Shown in pieces: positions 1 to 11,106 of a DNA stretch of 64,000 bases (position 1 is the first letter of the stretch; every line of letters starts with the position of its first letter). Origin of the DNA: Polychytrium aggregatum. Taxonomy: Eukaryota > Chytridiomycota > Chytridiomycetes > Polychytriales. A model generated the notes under the pieces. That model saw only the letters and a program-made list of their open reading frames with translations, was not told the origin of the DNA and did no database searches. Where the stretch lies: the NCBI RefSeq assembly GCF_025602895.1, contig NW_026516214.1:248001-312000 (forward strand), written 5' to 3'. Position numbers and translations under genes: made by a program.

Positions 1-795
1 GTGATCCTCGTTGATGACAATGACGTCGGTGTAGTCTCGCTTCTGGCATAGCTCAATGATGCGCTTCAGGTCAAACTGATTGCCCCGCTTGATAAACTCG
101 GCTCCAGGGAAGACGGTGACAAGTTCCTCGGCAAACTCGTATGTTGTCTGCGCGCCAGGCCCGAGGCAGAGCAGATGCAGATGCAGAAGCAGAAGCAGAT
201 GCAGAGGCAGGGCCTTGGTGAGTGAACTTGATCCGCGAATGCAGAAGCAACATACAAGCTCGATGCTTTGCGGTCGGCAGAGTTGCAGGCAACCCTCCAA
301 TCCGAGTGCACCAGATCGGTTTGCGACAAACTCGAAATCAGCCCAGACGTACAGAGCACGGTCCCTTGCTGGTGGTGATGAGGATCTTGGGCTGCCTTCC
401 GTTGTTGAAATACTCGGCAAACTCGTCCGTGTCCTCATCCTGGAACACCTCCTCGTCGTCTTGGACAAGGGTCTCGTCCTCTTCCCGGGTGCTTTCGAGG
501 GTCTTGGGCACATTGGCTTTCAGGCGCTCGTCCTTGAGCTCGGGAGCTTTGGATTCCTCCTTCTTCAGCTGCTGGCGGCGCTTGAGCTTGGCCCGGGCCT
601 TCTCGGCCTTGAGCTTGTGATAAACCTCCTCACGTTTCTAGATACCCAGCGATGCAGAAGATGAGCGCCGTTGCGGCGATGGAGAGCAGCCCGCCGTCCG
701 TGGCGGTGATCGGTGAGTCTGCGAATGCTGTCGACGAGCCGGATGCTTGCCTGTTTGTTTTTGATGTCGAGGGTGTTGAGCGTGAGCCGCGGCAT
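1..795 (-). CDS. RPF1: RPF1-like Brix-domain ribosome biogenesis factor (3' end cut by window edge)
   Basis: Nucleolar factor of 60S subunit assembly. Exons on the minus strand are 795-751, 637-353 and 147-1, and the gene runs off the left edge. The spliced frame starts [15 protein letters not shown], passes a Lys/Arg/Glu-rich helix and the acidic motif [14 protein letters not shown], and enters the Brix domain with [12 protein letters not shown], then [18 protein letters not shown] and [11 protein letters not shown]. This order is typical of Rpf1 rather than Imp4 or Ssf1. Intron 1 (638-750) appears to use a GC donor (CAG|GCAAGC). Intron 2 (148-352) is full of GCAGAT/GCAGAA repeats. The gene is divergent from SAR1. 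Identity is well supported; the C-terminal half is outside the window. Confidence 0.85.
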
Positions 796-1475
796 GATGG
801 GTGTGCTGTCTGGGGAGGGAAGTGGTGCAGATACCAGAGTATGTCGATGGGATGGTGTGCTGGATGAGTCGGCTGAACGGGTGCGTTGGGCGAGCTGGTT
901 GGATGAGCTGGTTGGACCACGAGCAGACACCCGCCCAACCCACCAAACCAAAAAGAAAAAAACGAACCAGACAGAAAGCGCAGCAGCTGGCCACATGCAT
1001 TGAGACAGTGTGGACAAGCGGACAGATGCTGCAGTCGTTTGCATCGCATCGCATCGCACCGGCATCGCATCGCATCGCATCACATCGACCACTCGCATAG
1101 ACCATCGACTATCGCCTTCGCCTTCGCCTATCGACTACCGGCACCGGCACCGGCCCGAACATATCCGCCCACCCCGTCCATCGCCAACGACACATGCAGC
1201 ATCACCCCTTCCTTGGCCCGCGCGACGCACCTGCCTTTTCTGGCACTGAGGCCAAGGGCCGCTTGACACTTGGCTGGCCACGTCAGTCTCGCTGTCCGTC
1301 GCTCGCCGCGTCTCGGCGCCCCTCGCTGCGCTCTCGCTCCCCGGCGTGCCTCTCGCACGCTTTATTTGGCGGCTGGCTCCTTCGCTGCCCGATTTTGTCC
1401 ACCTCCATCTGCCGGCCAGCCAGCCCGTCTGCTGCCCTTCCCCATCCCTGCTCCCCCCCCCTCGCTGCGTCCGCC
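796..1475. promoter_or_regulatory. Divergent RPF1/SAR1 intergenic region with (GCATC)n repeat
   Basis: This 680-bp gap separates two divergent genes and should hold both promoters and 5' leaders. It contains an imperfect GCATC pentanucleotide array at about 1041-1083 and pyrimidine-rich stretches near the SAR1 start. I see no convincing ORF or TATA box in it. Confidence 0.5.
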
Positions 1476-2977
1476 ATGTTCCTGGTCAACTGGTTCTTCG
1501 ATCTCCTTAGCAGTCTCGGACTGGCAAACAAGAACGCAAAGATCCTCTTCTTGGGCTTGGACAATGCCGGCAAGACGACACTGCTGCACATGCTCAAGAG
1601 CGGCCGTCTCGCCCAACTGAACCCCACCCTCCACCCCAGTATGTTTGCATATCCTTCGTCCTCTCGTTGCAGCACCACATCCCTGGCCTCGTTGCTGCTC
1701 CATCCTCCCTCCCTGCATCGTTGATTCAAGGATGCTCTCGATCTTGTTTGATCGTGCCGTTGTCCATCGGGCGACGAGTTGTCGTCGATCGCAGCTATGG
1801 TCGTCCGTTCGGTGCCTCACCCTTTTCATCTCCCCTTGTTCTGCGATTCACCGCATTTGCAGCCTCTGAGGACCTTGCCATTGGAAACATTAAATTCACC
1901 ACCTACGATCTCGGTGGTCACAAGCAGGGTACCGTGCTCACATCCCGTCTATCAGTCGGCAACGGTGTTGCATTGCGGCAATGGATCGAGAGATTCCCCC
2001 GAGAGAAGACGAGCAACCCGCTCTCTGGGTGGTAGTTGCTCTCCTTTCAAGTGTGGATTCCTGCCCTGGCGGCGGTCCGGCTTGCACTGCCATTCTTCCC
2101 CTCGTTGCCGAGACGTCACCACTCACTCACGTTGTGTGATCTGATCTCAATCTACTCCTGCTACTCTGTGATCAATCCTCATCGGAACGGCCTGCATCGG
2201 CAACATAATTCAAATCACCTCACGGCAACTCTCTCTCTTGTCAAACAACAACGCTCCACAACCATACCTATGAACGCTGTCACCCTCGTGCAACTGACGG
2301 CCGGTCGACAGCTCGTCGTCTCTGGAAAGACTACTTCCCTGAGGTCGACGGCATCGTCTACTTGGTCGATGTTGCTGATCATGAACGTCTTTCTGAGTCC
2401 AAGGCCGAGCTGGATGTAAGCAGCACCCGCACTCGCACCCGCACCGGCTCCTCGCCCATTTCTATCCCGCTGGGTGCTATTGCTGTATACAAGAAGTTGG
2501 GGATGTCTGGGAGGCAGGCAGCGTTGTCGATCACGCCAGCGTTGACCGAGATTTGCGTCCCGTCCCCCTCAACCTTCCAGTCCCTTCTGGCTATCGAGGA
2601 GCTGCAGAAGACCCCTTTCTTGGTTCTCGGAAACAAGATCGATGCTCCTGGCGCCATCTCGGAGGACCAGCTCCGCATGTCGCTTGGCCTCTTCCAGACC
2701 ACCGGAAAGGGCAAGGTCCCTCTGAAGGATATCCGTCCCATTGAAGTTTTCATGTGCTCCGTCAAGCTCAAGCAGGGCTACGGCGAGGGTAAGTGATGAC
2801 GCCGCGCATGTCGCTCCGGCCCACACCCGCCAGTCGCATGCGACTTGTTGCTCTTCGTCTCACGGGCTGCTTCCTGTGGCTGCGGTCCCGCTATCGAGAG
2901 TCGACACCCCCTTGCGCCGACTAACCGATCGTAATTCTTGTGTAGGTATCCGCTGGCTGTCTCAGTACATGAACTAA
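1476..2977 (+). CDS. SAR1: Small COPII GTPase Sar1
   Basis: Sar1 recruits Sec23/24 to ER exit sites. Five exons (1476-1638, 1863-1928, 2312-2415, 2581-2788, 2946-2977) join in frame to 190 aa, the usual Sar1 length. Visible are the N-terminal amphipathic segment ([17 protein letters not shown]), P-loop GLDNAGKTT, switch region [17 protein letters not shown]3 motif DLGGH, the G4 motif [13 protein letters not shown] and the C-terminus [10 protein letters not shown]. All introns are GT-AG. The ATG at 1476 is chosen because the membrane-binding helix begins exactly there. An upstream in-frame extension is possible but has no family support. Confidence 0.97.
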
Positions 2978-3597
2978 ACCCTGGGCTCTCGGATGATCTG
3001 GAAGACGGAATGGGGACTCGGGACAGCCGTGCGATCGGTCGCCAAGGAGTGCGCTGCATCGCTCCATGCCCTCGCCCACCCCTGTCCAGGCTCGGCGCTG
3101 TTCCTTCTCCCCTTCTCCCCAACCTTCCTCAGCCATCCATCGTTCTCATTTGTTGCAGCGCGTCCGCTAGTAGTTGATCAGGAGTAAATATGTACTTTTG
3201 CCGTCTTCAACAACCCCTGTGCTCGAAGCGTTTCGTGAGTGCGGGTGAGTGAGTGCCAGCGTAGCTGTCGGCGAGGCTGTGGTTGGGATGCTTCTGAGGC
3301 TCAATCTCGAGGCTTGGCTGCTGTCTCAACTTGACCCCAACGTCCAGGCCGCACGAGGAGCCCTGTTCACATGAATGCTCGATAGATTCCGACTGCGAAA
3401 AATCCTATAGAGAGTCGTGAAAAGGCTCAGCACTTTGCTCCAGGATCTATGTGCACTTGCCGACAACGATGCCTGCAACAATGTGCGTCTGCCTGCGTCA
3501 AGTTCAGCAGTGACAGCGAAACAATAGCCACATTGACCCGTCATCACCGCAGGCATCGTTGTCGCCTCCATTGTGGGGCGTTCTGCAGCCAGGATGA
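2978..3597. other. SAR1 downstream region, no confident gene
   Basis: This stretch holds the SAR1 3' UTR. Short ORFs exist on both strands, and one on the minus strand (3326-3571) could be a second exon of the DMAC1-like gene. None is recognisable alone. Confidence 0.4.
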
Positions 3598-3930
3598 TCA
3601 GAGTCCTTGATTTGCAACACTCGACTCACCCGTGGACATCACAGCCAAGAGATTCCGATGCATCCTGGCCTCGCGCACGGCCTTCTTCAGAAGCAGCCCA
3701 TAGTCCGTGTCAGGAGGGACGTGAGCGAGGCGATCGGGGATGCGGACTCGGCTGCGTTCGTATAGACAGTAGCTGCCCAGACCAAGCCCGGTCAGGGTCC
3801 CGGTGATCTTGCACCCAAGGCAGTCCTGCATCTCGTTGGCGGCTGGATCGGCTGTGTGGCTCGATGCGGGCGAGTCGCTGCTGCTGCTGCTGCTGCTGCT
3901 GCTCGAATGCTCGGGGCGGGGGGTGCTCAT
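3598..3930 (-). CDS. DMAC1/DUF4536-like small membrane protein (first exon, 3' structure unsure)
   Basis: The 110-codon ORF starts MSTPRPEHSSSS with a poly-Ser run encoded by CTG repeats. It then has DCLGCKITGTLTGLGLGSYC, a two-cysteine motif followed by a hydrophobic helix, as in the small DUF4536 proteins related to DMAC1/TMEM261, which help assemble the membrane arm of respiratory complex I. A GT donor (ACGG|GTGAGT) lies near the end of the ORF, so the last residues before the stop may be intronic and the true 3' exon may lie at about 3400-3570. The family call rests on one short motif. Confidence 0.4.
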   Translation of the reverse strand: MSTPRPEHSSSSSSSSSSDSPASSHTADPAANEMQDCLGCKITGTLTGLGLGSYCLYERSRVRIPDRLAHVPPDTDYGLLLKKAVREARMHRNLLAVMSTGESSVANQGL

Positions 3931-4264
3931 GCTGTGCGGATAGTATGTTGGTCAGCGACCGATGACGGAGGAGCAGATCGAGCGCAAGAGCGGTCTGGGG
4001 ACTCTGAAGCCGAGTGCCTGCCAAAACGAGGGATCTCGATAGCGACATGGCTCCTGCATGTCCTCCTGTCATGGCACACAGCTCTATGCCCCTCTGACTC
4101 GATCCTGGGGGATAATCCGCTTCTGGACAGATACCTCTGCCTCTCTGATCCCAAGCCAGTCTCGATATTCAGAAGGCTATATTGATAATGCTGAGGTCGC
4201 TACTATTCATCGCACCCGTCACACTCGCTGCACTTGCACCCCCATCCACACACACATTCTACTG

Positions 4265-7200
4265 CTACTGGGGCTTGGTGAACTCTTTTGGGGGCTGCTG
4301 CTGTTGGGCTAGAAGCAGCGCTGCGAGTGTGGTGGTGAGCAGCGGTGCCGGGGTCGCTTCTGCGGGTCGTCCTGGAATGGGTTGCTGTTGCTGCTGCTGC
4401 TGTTGCTGTTGCTGTTGCTGTTGGAGAGCCGCGACCAGAGGAATCATGGCTGGATTCTGCAAGAGCTGGAGTGCGGCAGCATCGATCGAGCCAGGCACAG
4501 CGCCGATCGAGCCAGGCACAGCGCCCGTAAGAGGAGCGGGATTTGGGACAGGCACCGGCAGCGAAGGGGGAGCGCCGAGTTTGGCGGTGGGAGGAGGGTC
4601 AATTGGCAGCCGGTCTGCCGGCGCCTTGGGCTCGGAGCGGGACGAAGCCGATCCTCTGCGCCGGCCGCCGGTTCGTTCAAGTTGTCTCAGACGTTGCTGG
4701 TGCGCCTGCTCCAGTCGAGAGAGCCGGTCTGCTGCAGCCGAGCCAGCAGGATCCTCGGAGCTGGATGGATATCGAATCGGATCCGCACGGTGGCTCGGGA
4801 TGGCGTGGAGAGGTACTGCCGAGGCGGGCGGGACCAGAACCGAGGCGAGCGAGCCGAATGCCTGGAATGGCACCGGCGGACGGGCAACAAACGGAAGGGG
4901 CGCTGGCTGAGGCTCTTGGGCGCGCGAGTTGCTTGCATCCGGGGCAAAGTCTGGTCGATAGACCGGTGCTGCGATCGCAGCCGACCGAGGTAGTTTCGCG
5001 GAGCTTGTCGTCTCCAGAGGCGCTGGGTCCTGTGGGGTTTCCGACCGGGGGGTAGACGATGCGGGCGACGCTGCCTTGGTGCTGGGAAGGGTGTGGCCGA
5101 TGCCGCCAGCCCGGATCAAGCTCCGGACCAGGACAACGATGCCAAAGATCAGGTCGCGCTGGCGCAGATGCGGGATGCGGTTCCTCGGCAATTCCGACAG
5201 GAACGTCGGCACTGGGTCGTCGGCCTTGAGCGGGATCAGGTACATGTCCTTGACAGCTTGGTAGGTTTGGCTCATGACGGCGTATCGGCTGCGGCTGTGG
5301 AAGTACTCAAACAGGCTGCGGTAGCCCTCCCGGTCGGCGTCCTCGGGGTTGCAGTCAAACTCCACTACTACAATCTCCTTGCTGGTCGAATGGCGCTGTT
5401 GCTTCAGGTACTCCACCACCCGCTCCCGGGGGATGCGGCCCTGCACGGTGAGGATGGGCGCAAGCACATCCTCCCAGCCCTTCAGGTCGCCGATGGGCCG
5501 CCCACACACCTGTCGACACAGCCCCTCAAACTTGCCGACCGAGGGCATATGCAACCGCCCCTGCCAGCACTCTGGCGCACGCTCTTCGGTCGGCGTCGGT
5601 GGGCCTCCCGAAGGAGATAGTGAGGCAGGTGGGAGCTGCAGTGACGAGACCTTGTTTGCTTTGGCTTCCAGAGCGAGCTCGTTGGCGCTGTCCGGGTGGA
5701 GCTGAGCATACCGGTCGACATGGCTCAGGGTCTTCTCAAACTCCTCGTCGGTCACGATCGAATCAAGGGCATCGAAGGCGCGCTCAACCTCGGCCAACAT
5801 ACCACCGCCGGCTGCCGCTACCGGGTGATGTCGCTGGGGCTCGGAGTCGTCTCCAGAGCCGTCGGAGCCCGTTCGTCTTGCACGCTTTATCGAGTCTGGG
5901 CTGCCGAGGGTTTCGCTTGGACTGCCGAGTCGCTTGGTCGAGGTAGTCGAGTTGGCCGAGCCCAGACCTCTGTCGCTGTCTCCAGACGAACCAGGGCTGT
6001 CACCGCGGGCCTGAGTCGTCTCGAGCAATCGCTGGGCCAGCGGTTGGATCGGCGGTCGTATCATCAGGCCTGGACGGGAAGTGCGCTCGTTGTAGGTAAG
6101 TTCGTTCTTCGTGGTACTGACTTCAACCTCGCCCTTGTGGGTTTTGCGGATAAAGGATGTGTCGGACGGGGGCTTGATGGAGCTCAGGGTACTTTCCAAC
6201 CGGACCTGGGCCACGATCTGCTGGTGCTCCTCGCTGCCCATTTCTTCGGCACTGAGCCGGACGAGGGCATGCGGGGAGATCTCGCCTGAAACAACTCTGC
6301 GTCTAAGGTAGTTGTTATTCTTGGCTTTGAGATTGAACTGGATGCTCCGGTACTTGTTCTTGTACTGAGCGGCGTTGAGCGGGAAGAGAACAGGGGACGC
6401 ACGGGTCAGCACAAAACACCCCATCCACAACCACCATGGCCGACTGTCGTAGCAATCGGGCCAGCACAGCAATGCATTCGCACGGAGCTGCTGGCCGGGC
6501 TCCGCGACTGGTACATCAGAGTCCAGCCTACCTTATCCGTGCATTCGAGCTTGCCCTCCTTGTTCGGAAGCGCATAGCAATCAAAGAGCTCTTGCTCTAT
6601 CCGAAACGCAAACATCTTGGGATTGCTCAGGTCAATATCGGGGCTGATGGTCCACCGCAGACCCGTCTCGTCCTTGGCCATTTCAAAGATCTTGCAGACG
6701 GTTTCTTCCAGATACATGCGTGCCATCTTGCGAGTCTTGTCTTTCATCCAGACATTTTCCGCCAGGAGACTGCCGACAGTTCGGGCAGGCCGAGAGCCGA
6801 GCTCGGCAACACCAGGCTCCGGTGCTGGGCCCATGGTCTGGCGATTTATCAAGTTCAGGGGGGCAGACACGATCCGAGCCGCAAGGGGCAGATTGATGAG
6901 CGACGCACAAATCAACCAGCAACGGCATAGATTGGTGTGCACAGAAATGTCTGGCCCATGACTGAGTTGTACATACCTTGGCGGGAGCAATCACTGCAGT
7001 ATTCACTTGTGCCTCTGAGGCAGGCGTTGGGTCCTGCGCATCCTATACCACAGAACATGGCGGAGTCAGCGTTTGCGCGGCGCAAATGGTCGTTGGTCGG
7101 GCGATCTGCACCAAGCTTACCGGTACTGGCTCGGCTCCTTCGACGGCTGAGGGAGAGTGGGGTGATTGTGTGTCGACCGGATGGCCGACCATCACATCGG

Positions 7201-8202
7201 GTGGCCTAAATAGCGGTTGCTCGGTCACAGGCGAGTCTCTGTCCGGCAGATCCTCGTGCTTGATGGCTTTGGAGGCACCCTTGCTTGAGCCGGAGCCATC
7301 AGCGCCTGAAGAAAGCGACTTGCGCGACTTTTCTGGATTGGCGTGGACAGAAATAAAGGTTCAAAACGGTGGCGGCGATGCATAGCGGAGGTCGAGACAT
7401 AGATCCAGAAGGTCGTTGAGGGGGGGGGCTATGGGCACAAGGGACTTACTAGGCTGGTCAGTTGCGCCGTGCTGGTGGTCGATACATGGCTGGCAGATAA
7501 AGTCCTTCATGGCCTTGGACTGCTTCTCGGAGATGCCGACGCAGTCGATGTGGTACCTGGCGATGCATCGGGCCCAATTCGGCGGTGTTAGCGTCCGTTG
7601 AAGGGGACAGGGAGGGAGGCGGCAGTCGCGCAGGTGTTTGGGATGAGCCATTCCGGACCACAGTCGAACAAATCGCCGATGCCGTTTGCATCCTCGTCGA
7701 AAGAGAGATGCCCATCGTATCTGAGCAGGCGACATCGGCGGATCCAGGAGGCAGCAGATCAGCGTCATCGCGGCCACTCACCATTCCTTGCACTCGTCGC
7801 ACTGGATCATCAGCCTGCCGTCGTCCTTCTGGCGGCAGATGCAGTAGAGCGGCTCGCCGTTCTCGTTTCGGGCGATCTTGCGTGGACGCACGATGCGAGC
7901 ACTCACGACGGGTCCATTGAGGATGGCCTTGTAGGAGACTGGCGGCTGGTTGCTGTGTCGGGTGTTTCTTCGTGGGCGAGCGGGCGAGGTTGGAGAAGCA
8001 GCAGGATCGGAAATGGTGGCCGGGGCGAGGGCAGATGGTTCGGGCAGCAGCGAGACGGGAGGAGATGGCGATCGGGTGTGGGGGCCAGGATCGACTGCGT
8101 TGGCTGCAGAGCTGCCGGGGTCGTGCTGGTCGTCGTGCTGGTCGTCGTGCTGGTCGTCGCTGATCGCCGCGACGGTTGGGTTCGCAGGCTGGAGAGCGAG
8201 TC

Positions 8203-8233
<31 letters not shown>

Positions 8234-8845
8234 ATTGTTGTTGTTGTTGTCGTTGTCGTTGTCGGCGGGGATTTCGTTGGGGGTATCGGCGGTATTGCTG
8301 CCATCGCAAGTTCGTGTGGGTTCATCCGAGTTTGGGGGCTCGTTGGCGGCCAGATCAGAAGCCGCACGGGGGCCATTCTGCTGAGTGCCGACGGCGTCGG
8401 TCTTTGTCGTTGTTGCTGTGGTTACTGCTGTTGCGGTCGCTATCGCTGTCGAGGCGCTGGCACTATCCGAATTTACATTATAGCGCAAGGCATGGTTTAT
8501 TAGGCTAGGCGTCGTCTCGACGCTTGAACAGCCGTCGCGATTGTCCTGACCACGGCGATGCGTATCCTCGGCACGAGGCTCGTTGCCAGCATAGTCCATA
8601 TCCTTGCCAGCGCTGAGGCCGGCCGCCGGAGCATCCATGGGCGTGGCTGACAGGCCAGAGGCCACGGCAAAGTCGGAGCGACCCAACGACGAGTCGCTAT
8701 GATCCAGAAGGGCAATGCTTGCATGCGCGAGCGAGCCATCGGGGTGCAGAGCAGCATCACCGGCGTGTTCGAGCTCGAGGCTGCCAGGCAAGATGGCCGC
8801 CAGGGAGGCACCTGGAGTCGAGAGCGGTTGCCAGTCGGTGGTCAT
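4265..8845 (-). CDS. PHD finger - TFIIS central domain - SPOC protein (BYE1/PHF3/DIDO-like)
   Basis: Nuclear RNA polymerase II-associated factor. Exon 1 (8845-7782) encodes a long disordered, Asp/Asn-rich N-terminus ending in the first half of a PHD finger (YCICRQKDDGRLMIQCDECK). Exon 2 (7556-7450) completes it (YHIDCVGIS...FICQPC). A further exon lies near 7332-7121. A possible zinc knuckle (CAGPNACLRGTSEYCSDC) can be read around 7042-6977 in an alternative frame. The TFIIS central domain starts in an exon ending at 6532 (KTRKMARMYLEETV) and continues in the last exon, 6364-4265 (YKNKYRSIQFNLKAKN, SGEISPHALVRLSAEEM). The last exon also carries the SPOC domain (GRLHMPSVGKFEGLCRQV to RQRDLIFGIVVL) and a poly-Gln tail. 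Exons between 7120 and 6533 are not fully resolved, and the start at 8845 is a best guess. Confidence 0.8.
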
Positions 8846-9570
8846 GGAGTTGAAGACGGGAGGGACCTGCAGTGGCGCTGGACGAAGCACAGGCAGGGCG
8901 GGTGAGCCAGAGTCAAAGAGCGTGAGCAGGGCCAAAGACTTTCGAGATCTCGGAGCAAAGGAAACGAGATTCCGAGCGCCCGCCAGCGCAATCGAGCGCC
9001 AGGTTGGCTTGCACACAGGGCGATGGCCAGGCTGTCGGGTCCACCGGACATATCCGAGATAATCCATATTGCTCCTCTCTCAACCCGGTACTTGGGCCGT
9101 CCATCCATCCACTGGGCGCTGCCGATGGTCGCAGAGGCCAGTGTGATCAGGAAGCCCGTGTCTGGCCGCTGGCAGCCAAGCGAGGATCAAGCGCGGGACA
9201 TACCAGGACCGAGGCGTGGGTCGTGGATGTGCTTGCAGATGCGGGACGGTGTGCTTTCGACGGAGCAGATGCCGATGCGGCTGCAGACGTGGATCGGATG
9301 CGGATGGAGCTGCAGATGCGGTGCAGGAGGCGATACAGATGCGGGTGCCGAGGCAGATGCAAGTTAGAGCGCCGCCAGCGTCTGAGTCAGGCAAAGACAC
9401 GCCCCGGATCCATCCCGGCTGAGCGTGCCTGTGCATCATCTCGGTTTGCATCATCCCGGTTTGCATCATCCCGGTTTGCATCATCTCGGTTTGCATCGTC
9501 GAGTTATATCTGTCTTTATCCTCCCGTTCCGGCCAGTCCAGCCAGCCCCGGTCACATCCCTCTGCTCGCC
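8846..9570. promoter_or_regulatory. Divergent upstream region with 15-bp repeat
   Basis: This is shared 5' DNA of the PHD-SPOC gene (-) and the folate gene (+). GATGCGG-type imperfect repeats lie around 9235-9365, and about five copies of a 15-bp unit (GCATCATCCCGGTTT) lie at 9431-9500, just before the folate synthase start. The ORF frame stays open upstream of 9571, but that extension looks non-coding. Confidence 0.45.
9431..9500. repeat. 15-bp tandem repeat upstream of folate synthase
   Basis: The unit GCATCATCCCGGTTT, with C/T variants, repeats about five times and ends some 70 bp before the ATG at 9571. Because the period is a multiple of three it keeps a reading frame open, which artificially extends the ORF upstream. 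Confidence 0.8.
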
Positions 9571-10851
9571 ATGTCGATCGAGCTCGGTCTCGCAAAGATC
9601 ACCACGCTGCTCGCTGCCCTCGGCAACCCCCACGAGAAACTCAAGATTGTGCATGTGGGCGGCACCAACGGCAAAGGCTCCGTGTGCGCCTACATCTCCA
9701 ATACCCTCACCTGTGCCGGCTACAAGACCGGCCGCTTCAATTCGCCGCATCTCGTCGCTCCCAACGACTCGATCCGCATCAACGAACAGGCCATATCGCA
9801 GGAAGTCTACGTCCAAGCCCGAGCCGCTGTCACGCAGATCAATGCCAAGGAGGGCGTCCAGGCGTCGCTTTTCGAAATCTTGACCGCCACGGCATTCTGC
9901 CTGTTTGCCCAAGAAGCTGTCCAAGTCGCCGTCATTGAAGTTGGGCTGGGCGGCCGTCTCGATGCTACAAATGTGTGCTCAAGTCCCCTCGTCTGTGTCT
10001 TCACCTCCATTGGCCTCGATCATGTCGATCTGCTTGGCGACACCCATGCAAAGATCGCTCGTGAAAAGGCTGGGATCATGCGGAGCGGCGTTCCTGTCGT
10101 CGTCGGCCACCAGGCCAACTCGGATGCCAAGTTGGTCTTGGTCGAGCAGGCTACGGCCCTCGGCTGTCCTCTCGAACTCGCGCAGCCGCTAATCAAGATC
10201 CAGGACTCGGACGACACTCAGCTTGTCTCTGCCCGGTTTGCCGGCGCCAATATCGAGTTCCAACTGCCTCTTGTGGGCGATTTCCAACTCGAAAACTCGG
10301 CCATTGCCCTCAAGGCCCTCGAGTTCCTGCAGCACCCTCGCGCTGGCTTTGCCCTGTCGCCCGAGGCAGTCATCCAAGGCATGTCAACCGTTCGCTGGCC
10401 AGGTCGCCTCGAGTGGATCACGGCGCCGGCCGTTGGAAGAATGGTCATCGATGGAGCACACAACGCCCCCGCTGCGATCGAGCTTCGACGCTTCATCGAC
10501 AACTACCACCGCAGACACCCACTCGCTCCCGCTGCAACCACATTCATCTTTGCCATGACCCGCGGCAAAGACATGGCCAGCGTGTTGTCGCATCTGCTGC
10601 GAGCAAACGATCGGCTCGTCGCCGTGCCCTTCAGCCAGCCCGAAGACATGCCCTGGATCCACCCGACACTGCCTGCGGATATCGTTGCCCTGGTTGAGGA
10701 GCGATTTGCTTCGGTCGAGTGCGAGGCGGCGGCAGATCTGGACAGTGCCTTCCAAACAGCGGGCACGCCCGCATCGCAAGGACTGGTGGTTCTGTGCGGA
10801 TCGTTGTACCTTGTCGCCGATGTCTACCGACACCTGTCCCTGCCGCTGTGA
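9571..10851 (+). CDS. FOL3: Dihydrofolate synthase / folylpolyglutamate synthase
   Basis: Mur-ligase family enzyme that adds glutamate to dihydropteroate or folate using ATP. Single exon, 426 aa. It shows the ATP-binding loop HVGGTNGKGSVCAYI near residue 28, the substrate segment RFNSPHLVAPNDSIRIN, the family motif EVGLGGRLDATNV, FTSIGLDHVDLLGDT, and in the C-terminal domain RWPGRLEW and DGAHNAPAA. The length fits the short FOL3-like form rather than the longer FPGS. The ATG at 9571 is chosen because homology starts at once (MSIELGLAKITTLLAALGNP) and the upstream frame is repeat. The lack of introns is unusual for this window. FOL3 rather than FPGS (MET7) is inferred from length and the N-terminus. 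Confidence 0.9.
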   Translation: MSIELGLAKITTLLAALGNPHEKLKIVHVGGTNGKGSVCAYISNTLTCAGYKTGRFNSPHLVAPNDSIRINEQAISQEVYVQARAAVTQINAKEGVQASLFEILTATAFCLFAQEAVQVAVIEVGLGGRLDATNVCSSPLVCVFTSIGLDHVDLLGDTHAKIAREKAGIMRSGVPVVVGHQANSDAKLVLVEQATALGCPLELAQPLIKIQDSDDTQLVSARFAGANIEFQLPLVGDFQLENSAIALKALEFLQHPRAGFALSPEAVIQGMSTVRWPGRLEWITAPAVGRMVIDGAHNAPAAIELRRFIDNYHRRHPLAPAATTFIFAMTRGKDMASVLSHLLRANDRLVAVPFSQPEDMPWIHPTLPADIVALVEERFASVECEAAADLDSAFQTAGTPASQGLVVLCGSLYLVADVYRHLSLPL

Positions 10852-11106
10852 TACCATTTCCGCCCTTGAGTCCATGAGATTGACGGAATATACTCTTTGG
10901 CTGCGCTGAGCCAATCGATCTGGCACACGCACCCAGACGACCGAATGGATGACGGGCGGTGATGGCAAACAGGTCGGCACTGTTACAGATCGACACCTCG
11001 TTGCGGACGGGCATGCCGTATATCCTTGGACCGGCCGATTTGATCGTGCTATTGTGGGCATCGATGTCGACCGACCATGTTGAATGGTCTATTGCATTGG
11101 CAGCGC

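Noticed and set aside
3530-3600. Plus-strand reading AGIVVASIVG that looks like a membrane helix
   Set aside because: No start, no splice-compatible exon and no continuation; the DMAC1-like gene on the other strand is a better explanation for this locus.
7598-8503. Plus-strand ORF of 301 codons rich in Val
   Set aside because: It is the antisense of the Asp/Asn-rich N-terminus of the PHD-SPOC gene (GACAAC repeats).
9004-9570. N-terminal extension of the folate synthase ORF
   Set aside because: It crosses a 15-bp repeat and has no homology; family similarity starts at 9571.
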